64,000 nt of DNA from CAZUSO01 sp964622775 (GTDB taxonomy: Bacteria > Bacteroidota > Bacteroidia > Chitinophagales > Chitinophagaceae). Positions within the stretch are counted from its first letter, which is position 1, and each line of letters begins with the position of its first letter. The notes under the pieces were generated by a model that did no database searches, was not told the origin of the DNA, and saw nothing but the letters and a program-made list of their open reading frames with translations. Both the position numbers and the translations under genes were made by a program. The stretch lies in contig CAZUSO010000005.1 in the NCBI GenBank assembly GCA_964622775.1, forward strand, positions 7,587 through 71,586, read 5' to 3'. Below, one piece after another: positions 18,969-27,670 of the stretch.

Positions 18969-19814
18969 TTAATTCAGCAGCATATTGTCTATTAAACGGA
19001 TTTCGCCGATGAAGGCTGCAATTAAGGCAATCATTTTCCGGTCGGGGTGGTAATCGTGGAGCAATTCCAGCGTGTCTGCATCGGCCAGCTCAATATAATC
19101 CGGACGGATTCCTTTATGCGTTAATAGATCCCGGCATTCCTTTTGAACCACAGCAAAATGAGCCGTATTCATCTTGGCCTGAATGGAGACTAAGCACTGG
19201 TAAATCAGGTTGGAAGTTTCACGTTGTACCGGAGTCAGCCGCCGGTTGCGGGAGCTCATAGCCAGCCCGTCCGCTTCCCGAAGCGTTGGTATGCAATACG
19301 GTTGAACCGGGATTCCCTTGTCTGAGATTAAATGGGACAGCACCATATATTGTTGATAATCCTTTTGCCCTAAATAGAGGTTGTCAGGCTTTACCATATC
19401 CAGCAGGATACTGACTACCTGCGCCACACCCTGAAAATGCCCCGGACGGAAAGCGCCTTCCAGTTTCGGCTCTAAATTACCCAGGTCAAATTTCTGGTTC
19501 AGTTTCGTCCCGTTGGGGTAAATTTCCGCTACTTCCGGCAGCAGTAGGATATCACAACCTGCATGACTCAGCATGTCAATATCCGTTGCAACGGAACGCG
19601 GATACCGTGAGAGATCATCGGGGTTATTAAACTGAGTCGGATTTACAAAAATACTGCATACCGTGAGGTCATTAGCGGCTTTTGCCGCTTTGATCAAGGA
19701 CAGGTGCCCTTCATGCAGGGCGCCCATCGTGGGAACAAATCCTGTTTTTTGACCCTTTTCCTGAAGTGGTTGTATATAAGATTGAAAAGCAACCTTTGTT
19801 TTAAATAAGAACAT
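18969..19814 (-). CDS. panC: Pantothenate synthetase
   Basis: 281 residues, normal size. It joins pantoate and beta-alanine using ATP to make pantothenate, the precursor of coenzyme A, in the cytosol. Visible motifs are the HIGH-type GALHEGHLSL, FVNPTQF (pantoate site), YLGQKDYQQ and the KMSKS-type GLAMSSRN. panD and panB are not adjacent. It diverges from the glycogen-synthase-like gene; this pairing recurs in Bacteroidota, to my knowledge. Its 3' end lies 13 nt from the prfB stop. Confidence 0.95.
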   Translation of the reverse strand: MFLFKTKVAFQSYIQPLQEKGQKTGFVPTMGALHEGHLSLIKAAKAANDLTVCSIFVNPTQFNNPDDLSRYPRSVATDIDMLSHAGCDILLLPEVAEIYPNGTKLNQKFDLGNLEPKLEGAFRPGHFQGVAQVVSILLDMVKPDNLYLGQKDYQQYMVLSHLISDKGIPVQPYCIPTLREADGLAMSSRNRRLTPVQRETSNLIYQCLVSIQAKMNTAHFAVVQKECRDLLTHKGIRPDYIELADADTLELLHDYHPDRKMIALIAAFIGEIRLIDNMLLN

Positions 19815-19872
19815 TTGAGGATTAAAGCTAATTTACAAGTATATAAATGGAATATATTACGTGATATTTTCG

Positions 19873-19880
19873 TACCTTTG
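19873..19880 (+). promoter_or_regulatory. -7 element of the glycogen-synthase-like/DUF4270/glmS operon
   Basis: TACCTTTG is an exact TAnnTTTG match; no TTTG is found at the -33 position. The predicted leader (about 60 nt) includes an imperfect hairpin around CTAAAATTACGATTTTGG. Confidence 0.5.
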
Positions 19881-19946
19881 CCGCCAAACCTACGCTAAAA
19901 TTACGATTTTGGCAATACTAAAGTAGCAAAGCAATTTCTATACTTA

Positions 19947-20780
19947 ATGTCTATACAAAATAAAAAGCGCATATTAATCATAGCTAATGAGCTGTCTCCT
20001 TATCTGGAAATTACTGATTTTGCGCAAATATTAAACCAGCTTGCCGTAAAATCTTTTGAAAGCGGCATGGAGGTGCGGGTTATTATGCCGCGTTTCGGTG
20101 TGATTAATGAACGACGGCACAGGTTGCATGAGGTGGTACGTTTGTCCGGAATTAATATTGTGGTGGACCGGGAAGATTATCCTTTACTGATTAAGGTGGC
20201 CTCCCTGCCCAATGCACGCCTTCAGGTTTATTTTATGGACAATGAGGATTTTTATAAAAGAAAATTTGTGTTCAGGAATGCGGAAGATGAGTTCTTTGAC
20301 GATAATGAGGAGCGGATGATTTTCTTTTGTAAAAGCGCTTTGGAAATTGTAAAAAAATTCGGCTGGCCTCCTGATATTATTCATTGTCATGGCTGGTTTA
20401 CGGCATTAATTCCTATGCTCCTGAAGACTTCCTATAAAAAGGAGCCTGTATTTGTGCATTCCAAGTCATTATTTACGGCACAGCAATCGCAGCATAAAGA
20501 AAAGCTCAAACCCGAAGTTGCTAAGCAAATCATAGACAGCGTGGCCGTAAAGCCTTCGGATCTGGTTGCTTATAACGGATTCAGCTTCAACAGCCTGATG
20601 TATGGCGCCTGTAAATATGCTGATGTTATTATTCATGGAGACAATAAAGTGGATAAAAAGATCGTTACTGATTTCAAAACGAACCGCTATAAAAAGATTG
20701 TTCCGTTTTCAGCAGAATGGGTCGAAGATGCCACATCTTTATTTGAGACCTACCTGTCCCTGACGAAAGATAAAGAATAG
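19947..20780 (+). CDS. Half-size glycogen/starch synthase-like protein (GT-B N-domain)
   Basis: 277 residues that match the N-terminal Rossmann half of GT5 glycogen synthases: RILIIANELSPYLEITDFAQ, FESGMEVRVIMPRFG, and PDIIHCHGWFTALIP. The C-terminal nucleotide-sugar-binding half is missing and the protein ends naturally, as in the short homologues of this family found next to panC in Bacteroidota. A complete glycosyltransferase activity is doubtful without a second half. A role in sensing or assisting glycan synthesis is possible, but I cannot assign one. It starts a likely operon: DUF4270 follows after 25 nt, then glmS after 30 nt. Confidence 0.75.
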   Translation: MSIQNKKRILIIANELSPYLEITDFAQILNQLAVKSFESGMEVRVIMPRFGVINERRHRLHEVVRLSGINIVVDREDYPLLIKVASLPNARLQVYFMDNEDFYKRKFVFRNAEDEFFDDNEERMIFFCKSALEIVKKFGWPPDIIHCHGWFTALIPMLLKTSYKKEPVFVHSKSLFTAQQSQHKEKLKPEVAKQIIDSVAVKPSDLVAYNGFSFNSLMYGACKYADVIIHGDNKVDKKIVTDFKTNRYKKIVPFSAEWVEDATSLFETYLSLTKDKE

Positions 20781-20805
20781 TATAAAAATCAAAATAGCAA
20801 AAAGA

Positions 20806-22215
20806 TTGAATCTAAAGAATAACTCCGGTATCTTGAAAGCCTTTGCTTTGAGCGTTGGCTTTTTTTCATTTGTCGCCTGTAAAGAGCGTAGTGTAATAAA
20901 GCCGGATCTGGTTCCGGGAATTGACAATGTCAATACCTTCGGGAAATCCATTGCCGATTTTGATGTGAACATTACTTCGGGATACATTGACTCGCTCCGT
21001 ACGGATAATTATGCAGTTCCTCTGGTAGCATTGGGCAGCATTGCTAATGATCCCTTTTTCGGAAAGACACAGGCCGGGTTTTATTTTCAGGTTATCCCGC
21101 CTCTGGCTAATTTCACCTTCCCGGAAGATTTGTCAGCCATTGATTCTGTGGTATTGGCTGTGCCTTATGCCCGTTTTTCTTATGGAGATGATAACCTGGA
21201 AAGCGACCTTCAGGCAATAAAGGTTTATCGCATCACGGATTCGGAGTTTGGTACCGGCGATACGGCAAAAGTACGTTATGCATTTGATCAACTGGCTATT
21301 GAGCCTGCACCGCTGGCCAGCGCTCTGGTATCCCTAAGTTCCATAAAGGAGGATTCGGTTACATACAATAGCGGCTCCGTAATCCGTAATACCATGCGTA
21401 TAAGGATGCCGGTAGCCTTGGGGGAAGAATTTTCCGCGCTTGATACTTCCGTGCTAAGCAGCAATACGGCTTTTACCGAATATTTCAAAGGACTTTATGT
21501 AGCGCCGGATACTACGGCAGCTTTGAATTATCAAAAACGCATTTCCTATTTTATATTGGACACCGCATCTGCGGGCAGCAATTTTGCAAAAGCGCGCCTG
21601 GAGATTTATTATAAGAAATCGGATGGAAGTCACAGCTTGATTTTGTTCCCTTACAAGATGGGCATTGATGCCATGTTTTCCAATATCCGGCGTAACTATC
21701 AGTCTTTCCCTGCTCAGGCATACAGCGCAGGGACATCCCATGATTCGATAGTATTGCAATCGTTCCCGGGCTTATACTCTGAAATCACGCTCAATAATAT
21801 CCAGGATATTCCTAAATCGATTATCAATAAAGCACAACTGACAATTACGGTATTAAAGGTTGGGAATGATGATATCTATCTTCCATCGCAGCAACTGGTG
21901 CTGTCGGGAGTTAATGAAGATGGTTCCCTGTACGCTCTTAGCGACTATTATGATAATACGGGATTGAATAGCTCACTGACTTCCTCTGTGGGTGGTTCGC
22001 CAGCGACAGCTACAATTAACGGGGTGCAATATCTTCAATATAAGATCAATTTCCCGCGGGAATTGCAGAAGGCGATCTTGGCTGGTAAAACTTCATTGAA
22101 ACTGAGGCTCACCTCCGTAACGAATTATTACGGTGCTTATCGCTTAGTGGCCGATGGCATTAACGGACAGGAAGATACCCGGTTGAAATTTGACGTAATT
22201 TACAGTATCCATTAA
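20806..22215 (+). CDS. DUF4270 family lipoprotein
   Basis: 469 residues read from TTG 20806; no in-frame ATG or GTG is present before the signal. A hydrophobic signal (KAFALSVGFFSFVAC) ends in a lipobox Cys near residue 25, so an outer-membrane or periplasmic lipoprotein is likely. The body is beta-rich and begins with the family-typical 'GIDNVNTFG...DFDV' and 'GSIANDPFFGKTQAGFYFQ' segments. DUF4270 proteins are widespread in Bacteroidota and lack an assigned function. The unusual start may keep translation low, or the true start may lie at a non-standard codon slightly upstream. It sits between the glycogen-synthase-like gene and glmS. Confidence 0.8.
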   Translation: MNLKNNSGILKAFALSVGFFSFVACKERSVIKPDLVPGIDNVNTFGKSIADFDVNITSGYIDSLRTDNYAVPLVALGSIANDPFFGKTQAGFYFQVIPPLANFTFPEDLSAIDSVVLAVPYARFSYGDDNLESDLQAIKVYRITDSEFGTGDTAKVRYAFDQLAIEPAPLASALVSLSSIKEDSVTYNSGSVIRNTMRIRMPVALGEEFSALDTSVLSSNTAFTEYFKGLYVAPDTTAALNYQKRISYFILDTASAGSNFAKARLEIYYKKSDGSHSLILFPYKMGIDAMFSNIRRNYQSFPAQAYSAGTSHDSIVLQSFPGLYSEITLNNIQDIPKSIINKAQLTITVLKVGNDDIYLPSQQLVLSGVNEDGSLYALSDYYDNTGLNSSLTSSVGGSPATATINGVQYLQYKINFPRELQKAILAGKTSLKLRLTSVTNYYGAYRLVADGINGQEDTRLKFDVIYSIH

Positions 22216-22245
22216 TTTTACATAAACCATTTAAAATAAACCATT

Positions 22246-24087
22246 ATGTGTGGAATTGTAGCCTATATAGGTTCAAAAGATGCTTATCCTGTCATCATTA
22301 AAGGCCTTAAACGCCTCGAATACCGGGGCTATGACAGTGCAGGAGTAGCCTTGCTTGACGAAGGTGCACTGAAGATTTTTAAGAAAGCGGGCAAGGTAGC
22401 AGAGCTGGAACGTTTTGTTCAGGATAAAGATTTAGCCGGCACGATTGGTATAGGTCATACGCGATGGGCCACACACGGAGAGCCGAACGATCGCAATGCA
22501 CATCCGCATTTGTCTTTTTCCAAAAGATATGCTATGGTGCATAACGGTATTATTGAAAACTATGCTACCATTAAGGCGGAGCTTCAAAAAAGAGGATATG
22601 AATTCAACTCAGATACGGACACTGAGGTGCTGGAAAATCTGATTGAAGACATACAAAAGGAGGAAAACATCTCCTTAGGGGATGCTGTCCGGATAGCGCT
22701 GAATGAAATCATCGGCGCTTATGCCATTGTTATCCTGGATAAAGAAGATCCGGATACGCTTGTAGCCGCCCGTAAGGGAAGTCCTTTGGTAGTGGGTATC
22801 GGGAATGAAGAATTTTATGTAGCTTCCGATGCTTCTCCGATTATCGAATTCACAAAGGAAGTGGTATATCTTGATGATAAAGAGTATGTGGAATTGACAC
22901 GTGGCGGAAAAATGACCGTAAAGACACTTGGGAATATAGAAATGACACCCTATATACAGCAGCTTGAAATGGACCTGGAAGCGATTGAAAAGGGCGGTTT
23001 TGAGCATTTTATGCTGAAAGAAATTTATGAGCAACCCAATGTGATTCAGGATGCCATCCGGGGCAGAATGAATGCGCAGGAAGGCTGGATTAAACTGGGT
23101 GGCGTGTCCGAGTACATCAACCGGATCAATAATGCCGAGCGCTTCATCATTACGGCCTGTGGCACATCTTATCACTCCGGGCTGCTGGGAGAATACCTTA
23201 TTGAAGAGCTGGCACGGGTTCCGGTAGAGGTGGAGTATGCTTCCGAGTTCCGGTACCGGAATCCTATAATTAATGAAAGTGATATTGTCCTGGCCATTTC
23301 TCAATCAGGGGAAACCGCCGACACGCTCGCGGCTATTGACCTGGCTAAGGAGCGTCAGGCATTGATATACGGCATTTGTAATGTTATCGGATCGTCTATT
23401 GCACGGGTTTCACATGCCGGGTCTTATACCCATGCCGGCCCTGAAATCGGCGTAGCATCCACGAAGGCCTTTTCTACTCAGGTTGTCATTCTTACATTGC
23501 TGGCATTACAGATTGCGCAGTACAAGGGCACGATCTCGACCTCTTATTTACGCCGGGTTTTGTTTGAGCTGGAAAGCATTCACCTCAAGGTGCAGGAAGC
23601 GCTGCAGTTAGATGAACAGATCCGGGAACTGGCTATGAAATTTAAAGATGCTTCCAACTTTTTGTATCTGGGTCGCGGATATAATTTTCCCGTTGCACTG
23701 GAAGGCGCACTCAAGCTGAAAGAAATTTCGTACATCCATGCCGAAGGCTATCCGGCCGCAGAGATGAAACATGGCCCCATCGCGCTTATTGATGAGCACA
23801 TGCCGGTGGTGGTGCTGGCTACAAATGCCAGTGCACACGATAAGGTCGTATCCAATATTCAGGAGGTAAAAGCGCGGAAAGGCATTGTCATTGCGGTGGT
23901 AAACAAAGGAGACAGGGAAATTGCGGCATTGGCAGATTATACCATTGAAATTCCCGAAACCGAAGAGATTTTATCGCCACTCCTGACTATTGTGCCGCTC
24001 CAGTTATTGTCTTATCATGTTGCAGTGCTGCGTGGTACAAACGTGGATCAGCCCCGTAATCTGGCAAAATCCGTAACGGTAGAATAA
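22246..24087 (+). CDS. glmS: Glutamine-fructose-6-phosphate aminotransferase (isomerizing)
   Basis: 613 residues. It makes glucosamine-6-phosphate from fructose-6-phosphate and glutamine, the first committed step to UDP-GlcNAc for peptidoglycan and lipid A. The glutaminase domain starts MCGIVAYIG with the nucleophile Cys2 and has RWATHGEPNDRNAHP. Two SIS domains follow with TACGTSYH, SQSGETADT and the C-terminal PRNLAKSVTVE. No glmS ribozyme is seen in the 30-nt gap before it, as expected outside Firmicutes. It is the last gene of the operon that begins at 19947. Confidence 0.97.
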   Translation: MCGIVAYIGSKDAYPVIIKGLKRLEYRGYDSAGVALLDEGALKIFKKAGKVAELERFVQDKDLAGTIGIGHTRWATHGEPNDRNAHPHLSFSKRYAMVHNGIIENYATIKAELQKRGYEFNSDTDTEVLENLIEDIQKEENISLGDAVRIALNEIIGAYAIVILDKEDPDTLVAARKGSPLVVGIGNEEFYVASDASPIIEFTKEVVYLDDKEYVELTRGGKMTVKTLGNIEMTPYIQQLEMDLEAIEKGGFEHFMLKEIYEQPNVIQDAIRGRMNAQEGWIKLGGVSEYINRINNAERFIITACGTSYHSGLLGEYLIEELARVPVEVEYASEFRYRNPIINESDIVLAISQSGETADTLAAIDLAKERQALIYGICNVIGSSIARVSHAGSYTHAGPEIGVASTKAFSTQVVILTLLALQIAQYKGTISTSYLRRVLFELESIHLKVQEALQLDEQIRELAMKFKDASNFLYLGRGYNFPVALEGALKLKEISYIHAEGYPAAEMKHGPIALIDEHMPVVVLATNASAHDKVVSNIQEVKARKGIVIAVVNKGDREIAALADYTIEIPETEEILSPLLTIVPLQLLSYHVAVLRGTNVDQPRNLAKSVTVE

Positions 24088-24162
24088 GTTGAGGCGTTTT
24101 GCCGGAATATATTTATCATTTCCGGACAGATTTAAAAACAGATTAATCCCCACGAGGGACTT

Positions 24163-26457
24163 TCAGTTGAGCTTAAATCTCCAGCCTAAGAATCCGCGTA
24201 TCCCCTGGTTGGGCGCATACACATAGGACGGGTCGAAGGTCAGTGCATAAGGATTATCCGTTGTCGGAACGACTTGTCCTTTTGCATCGAAGATCACGTC
24301 TCTGTCGAATGGATCCCCGGCTCGTGCGATTATAAAAGGATTTCCCCGGTTGGGTGTCCAGTTCAACAGGTTTTTTATGCCGGCATAAATTTCAAATCTT
24401 TTGAATCCGTCGTAGGTGAACTGTATATTTTGAATGCTCCACCAGGGCGATTCCGCTCTTCGCGGGTCTAAGTCGCTTAGCAGGGGCAGCTGCATCGGGC
24501 TATATATGTTTCCGGTATAATCAACCGCTAAATTCCAGGAGCTTATCTTATAGGATATGGTCCATGTGGCCGTAAATTTTTCTGTCAGCATCTGTAGCTG
24601 TGTGATGCCCCGCTCCGTTATTGTGTTGCCCATCAGTGTTCCACCTAAGTTTAGTTTCAGTCCGCTTGTAAAGTTCAGGTCGGCATTCAGGCTGATGCCT
24701 TTGCTGACTGCATAGCCTTCTAAATTATCATAAATGATGGCATTCGGATCCGTTTTGTAATCGGGAATGATTCTGTTAAGAAAATAAGTGTAAAATGCGG
24801 TGGCATCCAGACCGATAAATGTACCGGAATTCAGAAACATTTTGTCATAAAAATTCAAATTGACATTGTAGGATTTTTCAGGCTTTAAATCGTTTTGAAT
24901 GATTACGACTCTTGCCCCGGTCAGTGCAGCATGATCTTCCGTGAACAGGTTCACTACCCGAAACCCGGTACCGGTGTTGAGGCGTAAGATGCAGGTTTCG
25001 CTTACCGGCCATTTATAGGCAATTCTTGGTGTGAAAATATTACCATGAATATTGTTGTGATCATACCGGAAGCCCAACAGTAATTTGTGGTTTTTTGATA
25101 AGGAAATTTCATCCTGTACAAATATGCCCGGCAACCAGGTTTCTTCAGGGTGGTTAATAGCGTCAACTGTTGCAGTTGCCGGAGTATTGTCATCATAAAA
25201 GGTATAGCGCAGCGTAAGGCCTGTGAGCAAATCATGCCGGCCCAAAGTTTTATCCCACGTGAACTGACCAAATCCTATTTTCTGATTGCCAAGATATGCA
25301 GTAGTGCCATAGCGACTGTCCTGATCGTGCATAATTAAGGAAAAGCCCAGAAACAACTTTTCCTTTACCGGAAGCTGATAATTTCCGAATAATTCAGCGC
25401 GGTTAGTATAAATGCTTTCACCGTATATCTCATCGCCGCCCCGGTAGCTTGAATTCCAACGCATATCTCCGCCCCATCGATCTTCATACAGATAACGCCC
25501 GGCAAGTGTGAATATGCGGTGATCCTTACGGTCGAAATGCCATTTTTGGAAAATGGATATGCTGTGCTGCAAGGTGACATCCGTAAAATTATCGTGGTTA
25601 TTATCCACCCGGTTCTGGAAATTGAAATAATTGATCCCGATTAAGGAATTGATTTTTTTACCGGTATTAAATTTAAAGCTTAAATCTGCATTACAGGCTC
25701 CCCAGGTTGTTCCAAAAATATCCGCACTGAATCGGGGTGTATTTTGCGCGCTTCGGGTGATGATATTAATGAGCCCGCCTACCGCTTCGCTGCCGTATAA
25801 AGAAGAAGCCGGCCCTTTCACAATTTCAATCCGTTCTACTATTCCATTGGGAATCCCGGAGAGTCCGTAAACCGTACCTAAAGCGCTTACGACAGGCATT
25901 CCGTCGATTAAGACCATGGTATAAGGCCCTTCCAGTCCGTTGATGTGGATATCGCCCGTATTACAGATATTGCAGTTCAATTGTGGACGGACACCGTTGA
26001 TATTTTGTAAAGCTTCAAAGATGTTGGGTGTGGGGTTTTTCTTAAAAAATGCCGGGGTATAAACTTCTACGGGAACAGGGCTTTCCAGGCGACGTACCGC
26101 TTTCATGGTTCCGCTTATGACCACATCATCCAGTGTGCCGGTATGTTTGAACATGCTCAGGTTAATATCCCGACTCAATATTTCGCTTGGCAGTAAGGTT
26201 ACTTCCGATTGGAAAGTATCATAATTTAGATGGCTGATGATGAGCTGATAGGTTCCCGGCAGTATGTTTGTAAGGCTATAATTCCCGAGGCTGTCTGATA
26301 GTGTTACGTAATCTGTATTTCCCAATTGCACATGTGCTGCGGCTACCGGAGTTTCGGCTTCGGTTATCTTGCCAATCAGGCTTGCTGTTTGCGCTACACT
26401 ATTCCGGGAAAAGCATAATGCGAATATTCCAATGATCAGATATACGGGACGCTTCAT
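24163..26457 (-). CDS. TonB-dependent receptor, probably metal-regulated
   Basis: 764 residues: signal peptide (about 1-22), carboxypeptidase-regulatory-like domain (about 26-105), a plug (about 125-235) with CNICNTGDIHINGLEGPYT, VLIDGMPVVSALG and GPASSLYGSEAVGGLINI, and a barrel that ends FLGWRFKLN. The two-Cys CNIC segment in the plug is a family trait of some ferric-ligand and cobalamin-like receptors. It diverges from a DtxR/MntR-type regulator. A perfect 16-bp palindrome lies inside its promoter spacer, so repression by metal-loaded regulator is likely. That points to iron, manganese or a metal chelate as ligand; the exact ligand is unknown. No permease or TonB gene is adjacent. Confidence 0.88.
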   Translation of the reverse strand: MKRPVYLIIGIFALCFSRNSVAQTASLIGKITEAETPVAAAHVQLGNTDYVTLSDSLGNYSLTNILPGTYQLIISHLNYDTFQSEVTLLPSEILSRDINLSMFKHTGTLDDVVISGTMKAVRRLESPVPVEVYTPAFFKKNPTPNIFEALQNINGVRPQLNCNICNTGDIHINGLEGPYTMVLIDGMPVVSALGTVYGLSGIPNGIVERIEIVKGPASSLYGSEAVGGLINIITRSAQNTPRFSADIFGTTWGACNADLSFKFNTGKKINSLIGINYFNFQNRVDNNHDNFTDVTLQHSISIFQKWHFDRKDHRIFTLAGRYLYEDRWGGDMRWNSSYRGGDEIYGESIYTNRAELFGNYQLPVKEKLFLGFSLIMHDQDSRYGTTAYLGNQKIGFGQFTWDKTLGRHDLLTGLTLRYTFYDDNTPATATVDAINHPEETWLPGIFVQDEISLSKNHKLLLGFRYDHNNIHGNIFTPRIAYKWPVSETCILRLNTGTGFRVVNLFTEDHAALTGARVVIIQNDLKPEKSYNVNLNFYDKMFLNSGTFIGLDATAFYTYFLNRIIPDYKTDPNAIIYDNLEGYAVSKGISLNADLNFTSGLKLNLGGTLMGNTITERGITQLQMLTEKFTATWTISYKISSWNLAVDYTGNIYSPMQLPLLSDLDPRRAESPWWSIQNIQFTYDGFKRFEIYAGIKNLLNWTPNRGNPFIIARAGDPFDRDVIFDAKGQVVPTTDNPYALTFDPSYVYAPNQGIRGFLGWRFKLN

Positions 26458-26482
26458 AATAGGATGAATTTATTTTAGTTTG

Positions 26483-26514
26483 CAAAACTATAAAAGTTAG
26501 GTTAACCTAACAAA
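26483..26514 (-). promoter_or_regulatory. Promoter of the TonB receptor
   Basis: Minus strand: TTTG (26511-26514), a 20-nt spacer and TAGTTTTG (26483-26490), an exact Bacteroidota consensus match. The spacer is almost filled by the palindrome at 26496-26511. Confidence 0.8.
26496..26511. promoter_or_regulatory. Candidate DtxR/MntR operator
   Basis: GTTAGGTTAACCTAAC is a perfect 16-bp palindrome between the divergent receptor and DtxR-family genes. Its core TTAGGTTAACCTAA resembles the known DtxR/IdeR iron box (TTAGGTTAGSCTAACCTAA). It occupies the spacer of the receptor promoter and also lies where the -33 region of the regulator's own promoter would fall (its -7 is at 26534-26541), so one site could control both genes. 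Confidence 0.75.
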
Positions 26515-26533
26515 AATATTTAAGTATTATTTT

Positions 26534-26541
26534 TATATTTG
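26534..26541 (+). promoter_or_regulatory. -7 element of the DtxR-family gene
   Basis: TATATTTG matches TAnnTTTG 26 nt before the ATG at 26568. The expected -33 position coincides with the right edge of the palindrome and has no TTTG, which could mean weak or regulated transcription. Confidence 0.5.
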
Positions 26542-26567
26542 CAGCAACAAATGAAAAACTCCCGAGT

Positions 26568-27224
26568 ATGCCCTTATCTTATACGGAAGAAAATTACCTG
26601 AAAGCAATATTCAGGATTGGCTCGGATCATGATTCAGACGACGCCGGAACCAATGAACTGGCTGCTTATCTGTCCGTAAAGCCTGCTTCGGTTAATGAAA
26701 TGCTGAAGAAACTGAAGGACAAGAAATTGGTGCATTATGAAAAATACGGGAAGATTACGCTTACGAAATCGGGCAGGGAAAATGCCATTGACATTATTCG
26801 TAAGCACCGGCTTTGGGAAACTTTTCTGTATGAAAAATTAGAATTTAGCTGGGATGAAGTGCATGAAGTAGCGGAAGAACTGGAGCATATTCAATCGAAA
26901 AAGCTGATAGATAAGCTGGATAAATTCCTGGATTACCCGGTATTCGATCCGCATGGTGATCCGATACCCAATGAAAAAGGAATTTTCAAAAAGCAATCTA
27001 AGAAAATGCTTTCGGAAATTGAGGTAGGAAAGTCCTGTAAGATGGTGGCCGTGAAAGATAATTCAGGTTCTTTCCTGCAATATGTGGTCAGCCTTGGCCT
27101 GGGAATCAATAATAAGATTAAAGTCATTTCAAGAGAAAAGTTTGACGGTCAGACTTCCCTTGAAATCAATGGAAAAGTAAAGATCGTCAGCCAGAAATTC
27201 ACGGATAATATTTTCGTGATGTAA
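26568..27224 (+). CDS. DtxR/MntR-family metal-dependent transcriptional regulator
   Basis: 218 residues in the three-domain order of the family. An N-terminal winged helix (about 1-65) has YTEENYLKAIF and KPASVNEMLKKLKDKKLVHY. A dimerization/metal domain (about 66-140) has RKHRLWETFLYEKL, then DEVHEVAEELEHIQS, then YPVFDPHGDPIP. A C-terminal FeoA/SH3-like domain (about 145-218) follows. The His and Glu residues of the metal site (HEVAEELEH) are present. With Mn2+ or Fe2+ bound it should repress uptake genes; the divergent TonB receptor is the obvious target. Whether iron or manganese is the signal cannot be told from sequence alone. Confidence 0.9.
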   Translation: MPLSYTEENYLKAIFRIGSDHDSDDAGTNELAAYLSVKPASVNEMLKKLKDKKLVHYEKYGKITLTKSGRENAIDIIRKHRLWETFLYEKLEFSWDEVHEVAEELEHIQSKKLIDKLDKFLDYPVFDPHGDPIPNEKGIFKKQSKKMLSEIEVGKSCKMVAVKDNSGSFLQYVVSLGLGINNKIKVISREKFDGQTSLEINGKVKIVSQKFTDNIFVM

Positions 27225-27298
27225 GAGAGGTGACTATTCATTTACTTATTTAGCAGTACTGAAAATTTATTATCCCCCGGAGTAATCCGCTTTTGCCT

Positions 27299-27670
27299 TT
27301 ACCGGAAATATTGCAGTAAGATAAGCGCAGCGCCCAAAGCCAGCTCAAGAGCCATAACGAAATTAAGGTATGTGGTGCTTTTGTTCATTTTTAACCGGGA
27401 ATACAAGCGCCCCAATCCGGAACAAATGACAACGATGCCCAACAAATATATCAGCTCATTTACTTCAGGAACCTTAAAAGCAGCCCATGCACACAAAAAT
27501 CCCATTCCCAGGTATATTCCGCTTAAAAACCGGAGGACATTATCCAGCATTAATTGCGGGGGCACCTCTTTCGGTAAAAAATATCCGGCTCCTTTTACCA
27601 GGAGATTTGTTCCGCCCAAAAAGCATATCATGGCTATAATGCCCAGTATGATTTGAATAGCTGTTTCCAT
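27299..27670 (-). CDS. DUF4345 family small membrane protein
   Basis: 123 residues with four predicted membrane helices (about 5-25, 45-65, 70-88, 100-120). The 'NVLRFLSGIYLGMGF' segment is typical of DUF4345. Function is unknown. It converges with the DtxR-family gene, 74 nt away. Upstream on its strand is a TACCTTCG sequence near a possible -7 position, and a copy-like variant of the TTAGCGCTAATAAT motif directly before the ATG. Confidence 0.7.
   Translation of the reverse strand: METAIQIILGIIAMICFLGGTNLLVKGAGYFLPKEVPPQLMLDNVLRFLSGIYLGMGFLCAWAAFKVPEVNELIYLLGIVVICSGLGRLYSRLKMNKSTTYLNFVMALELALGAALILLQYFR

Noticed and set aside
22216..22245. glmS ribozyme
   Set aside because: The gap before glmS is only 30 nt, far too short for the ribozyme.
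24088..24162. Terminator between glmS and the TonB receptor gene
   Set aside because: Only a 6-bp CCGGAA/TTCCGG pairing with an 12-nt loop and no T-run; too weak to call.
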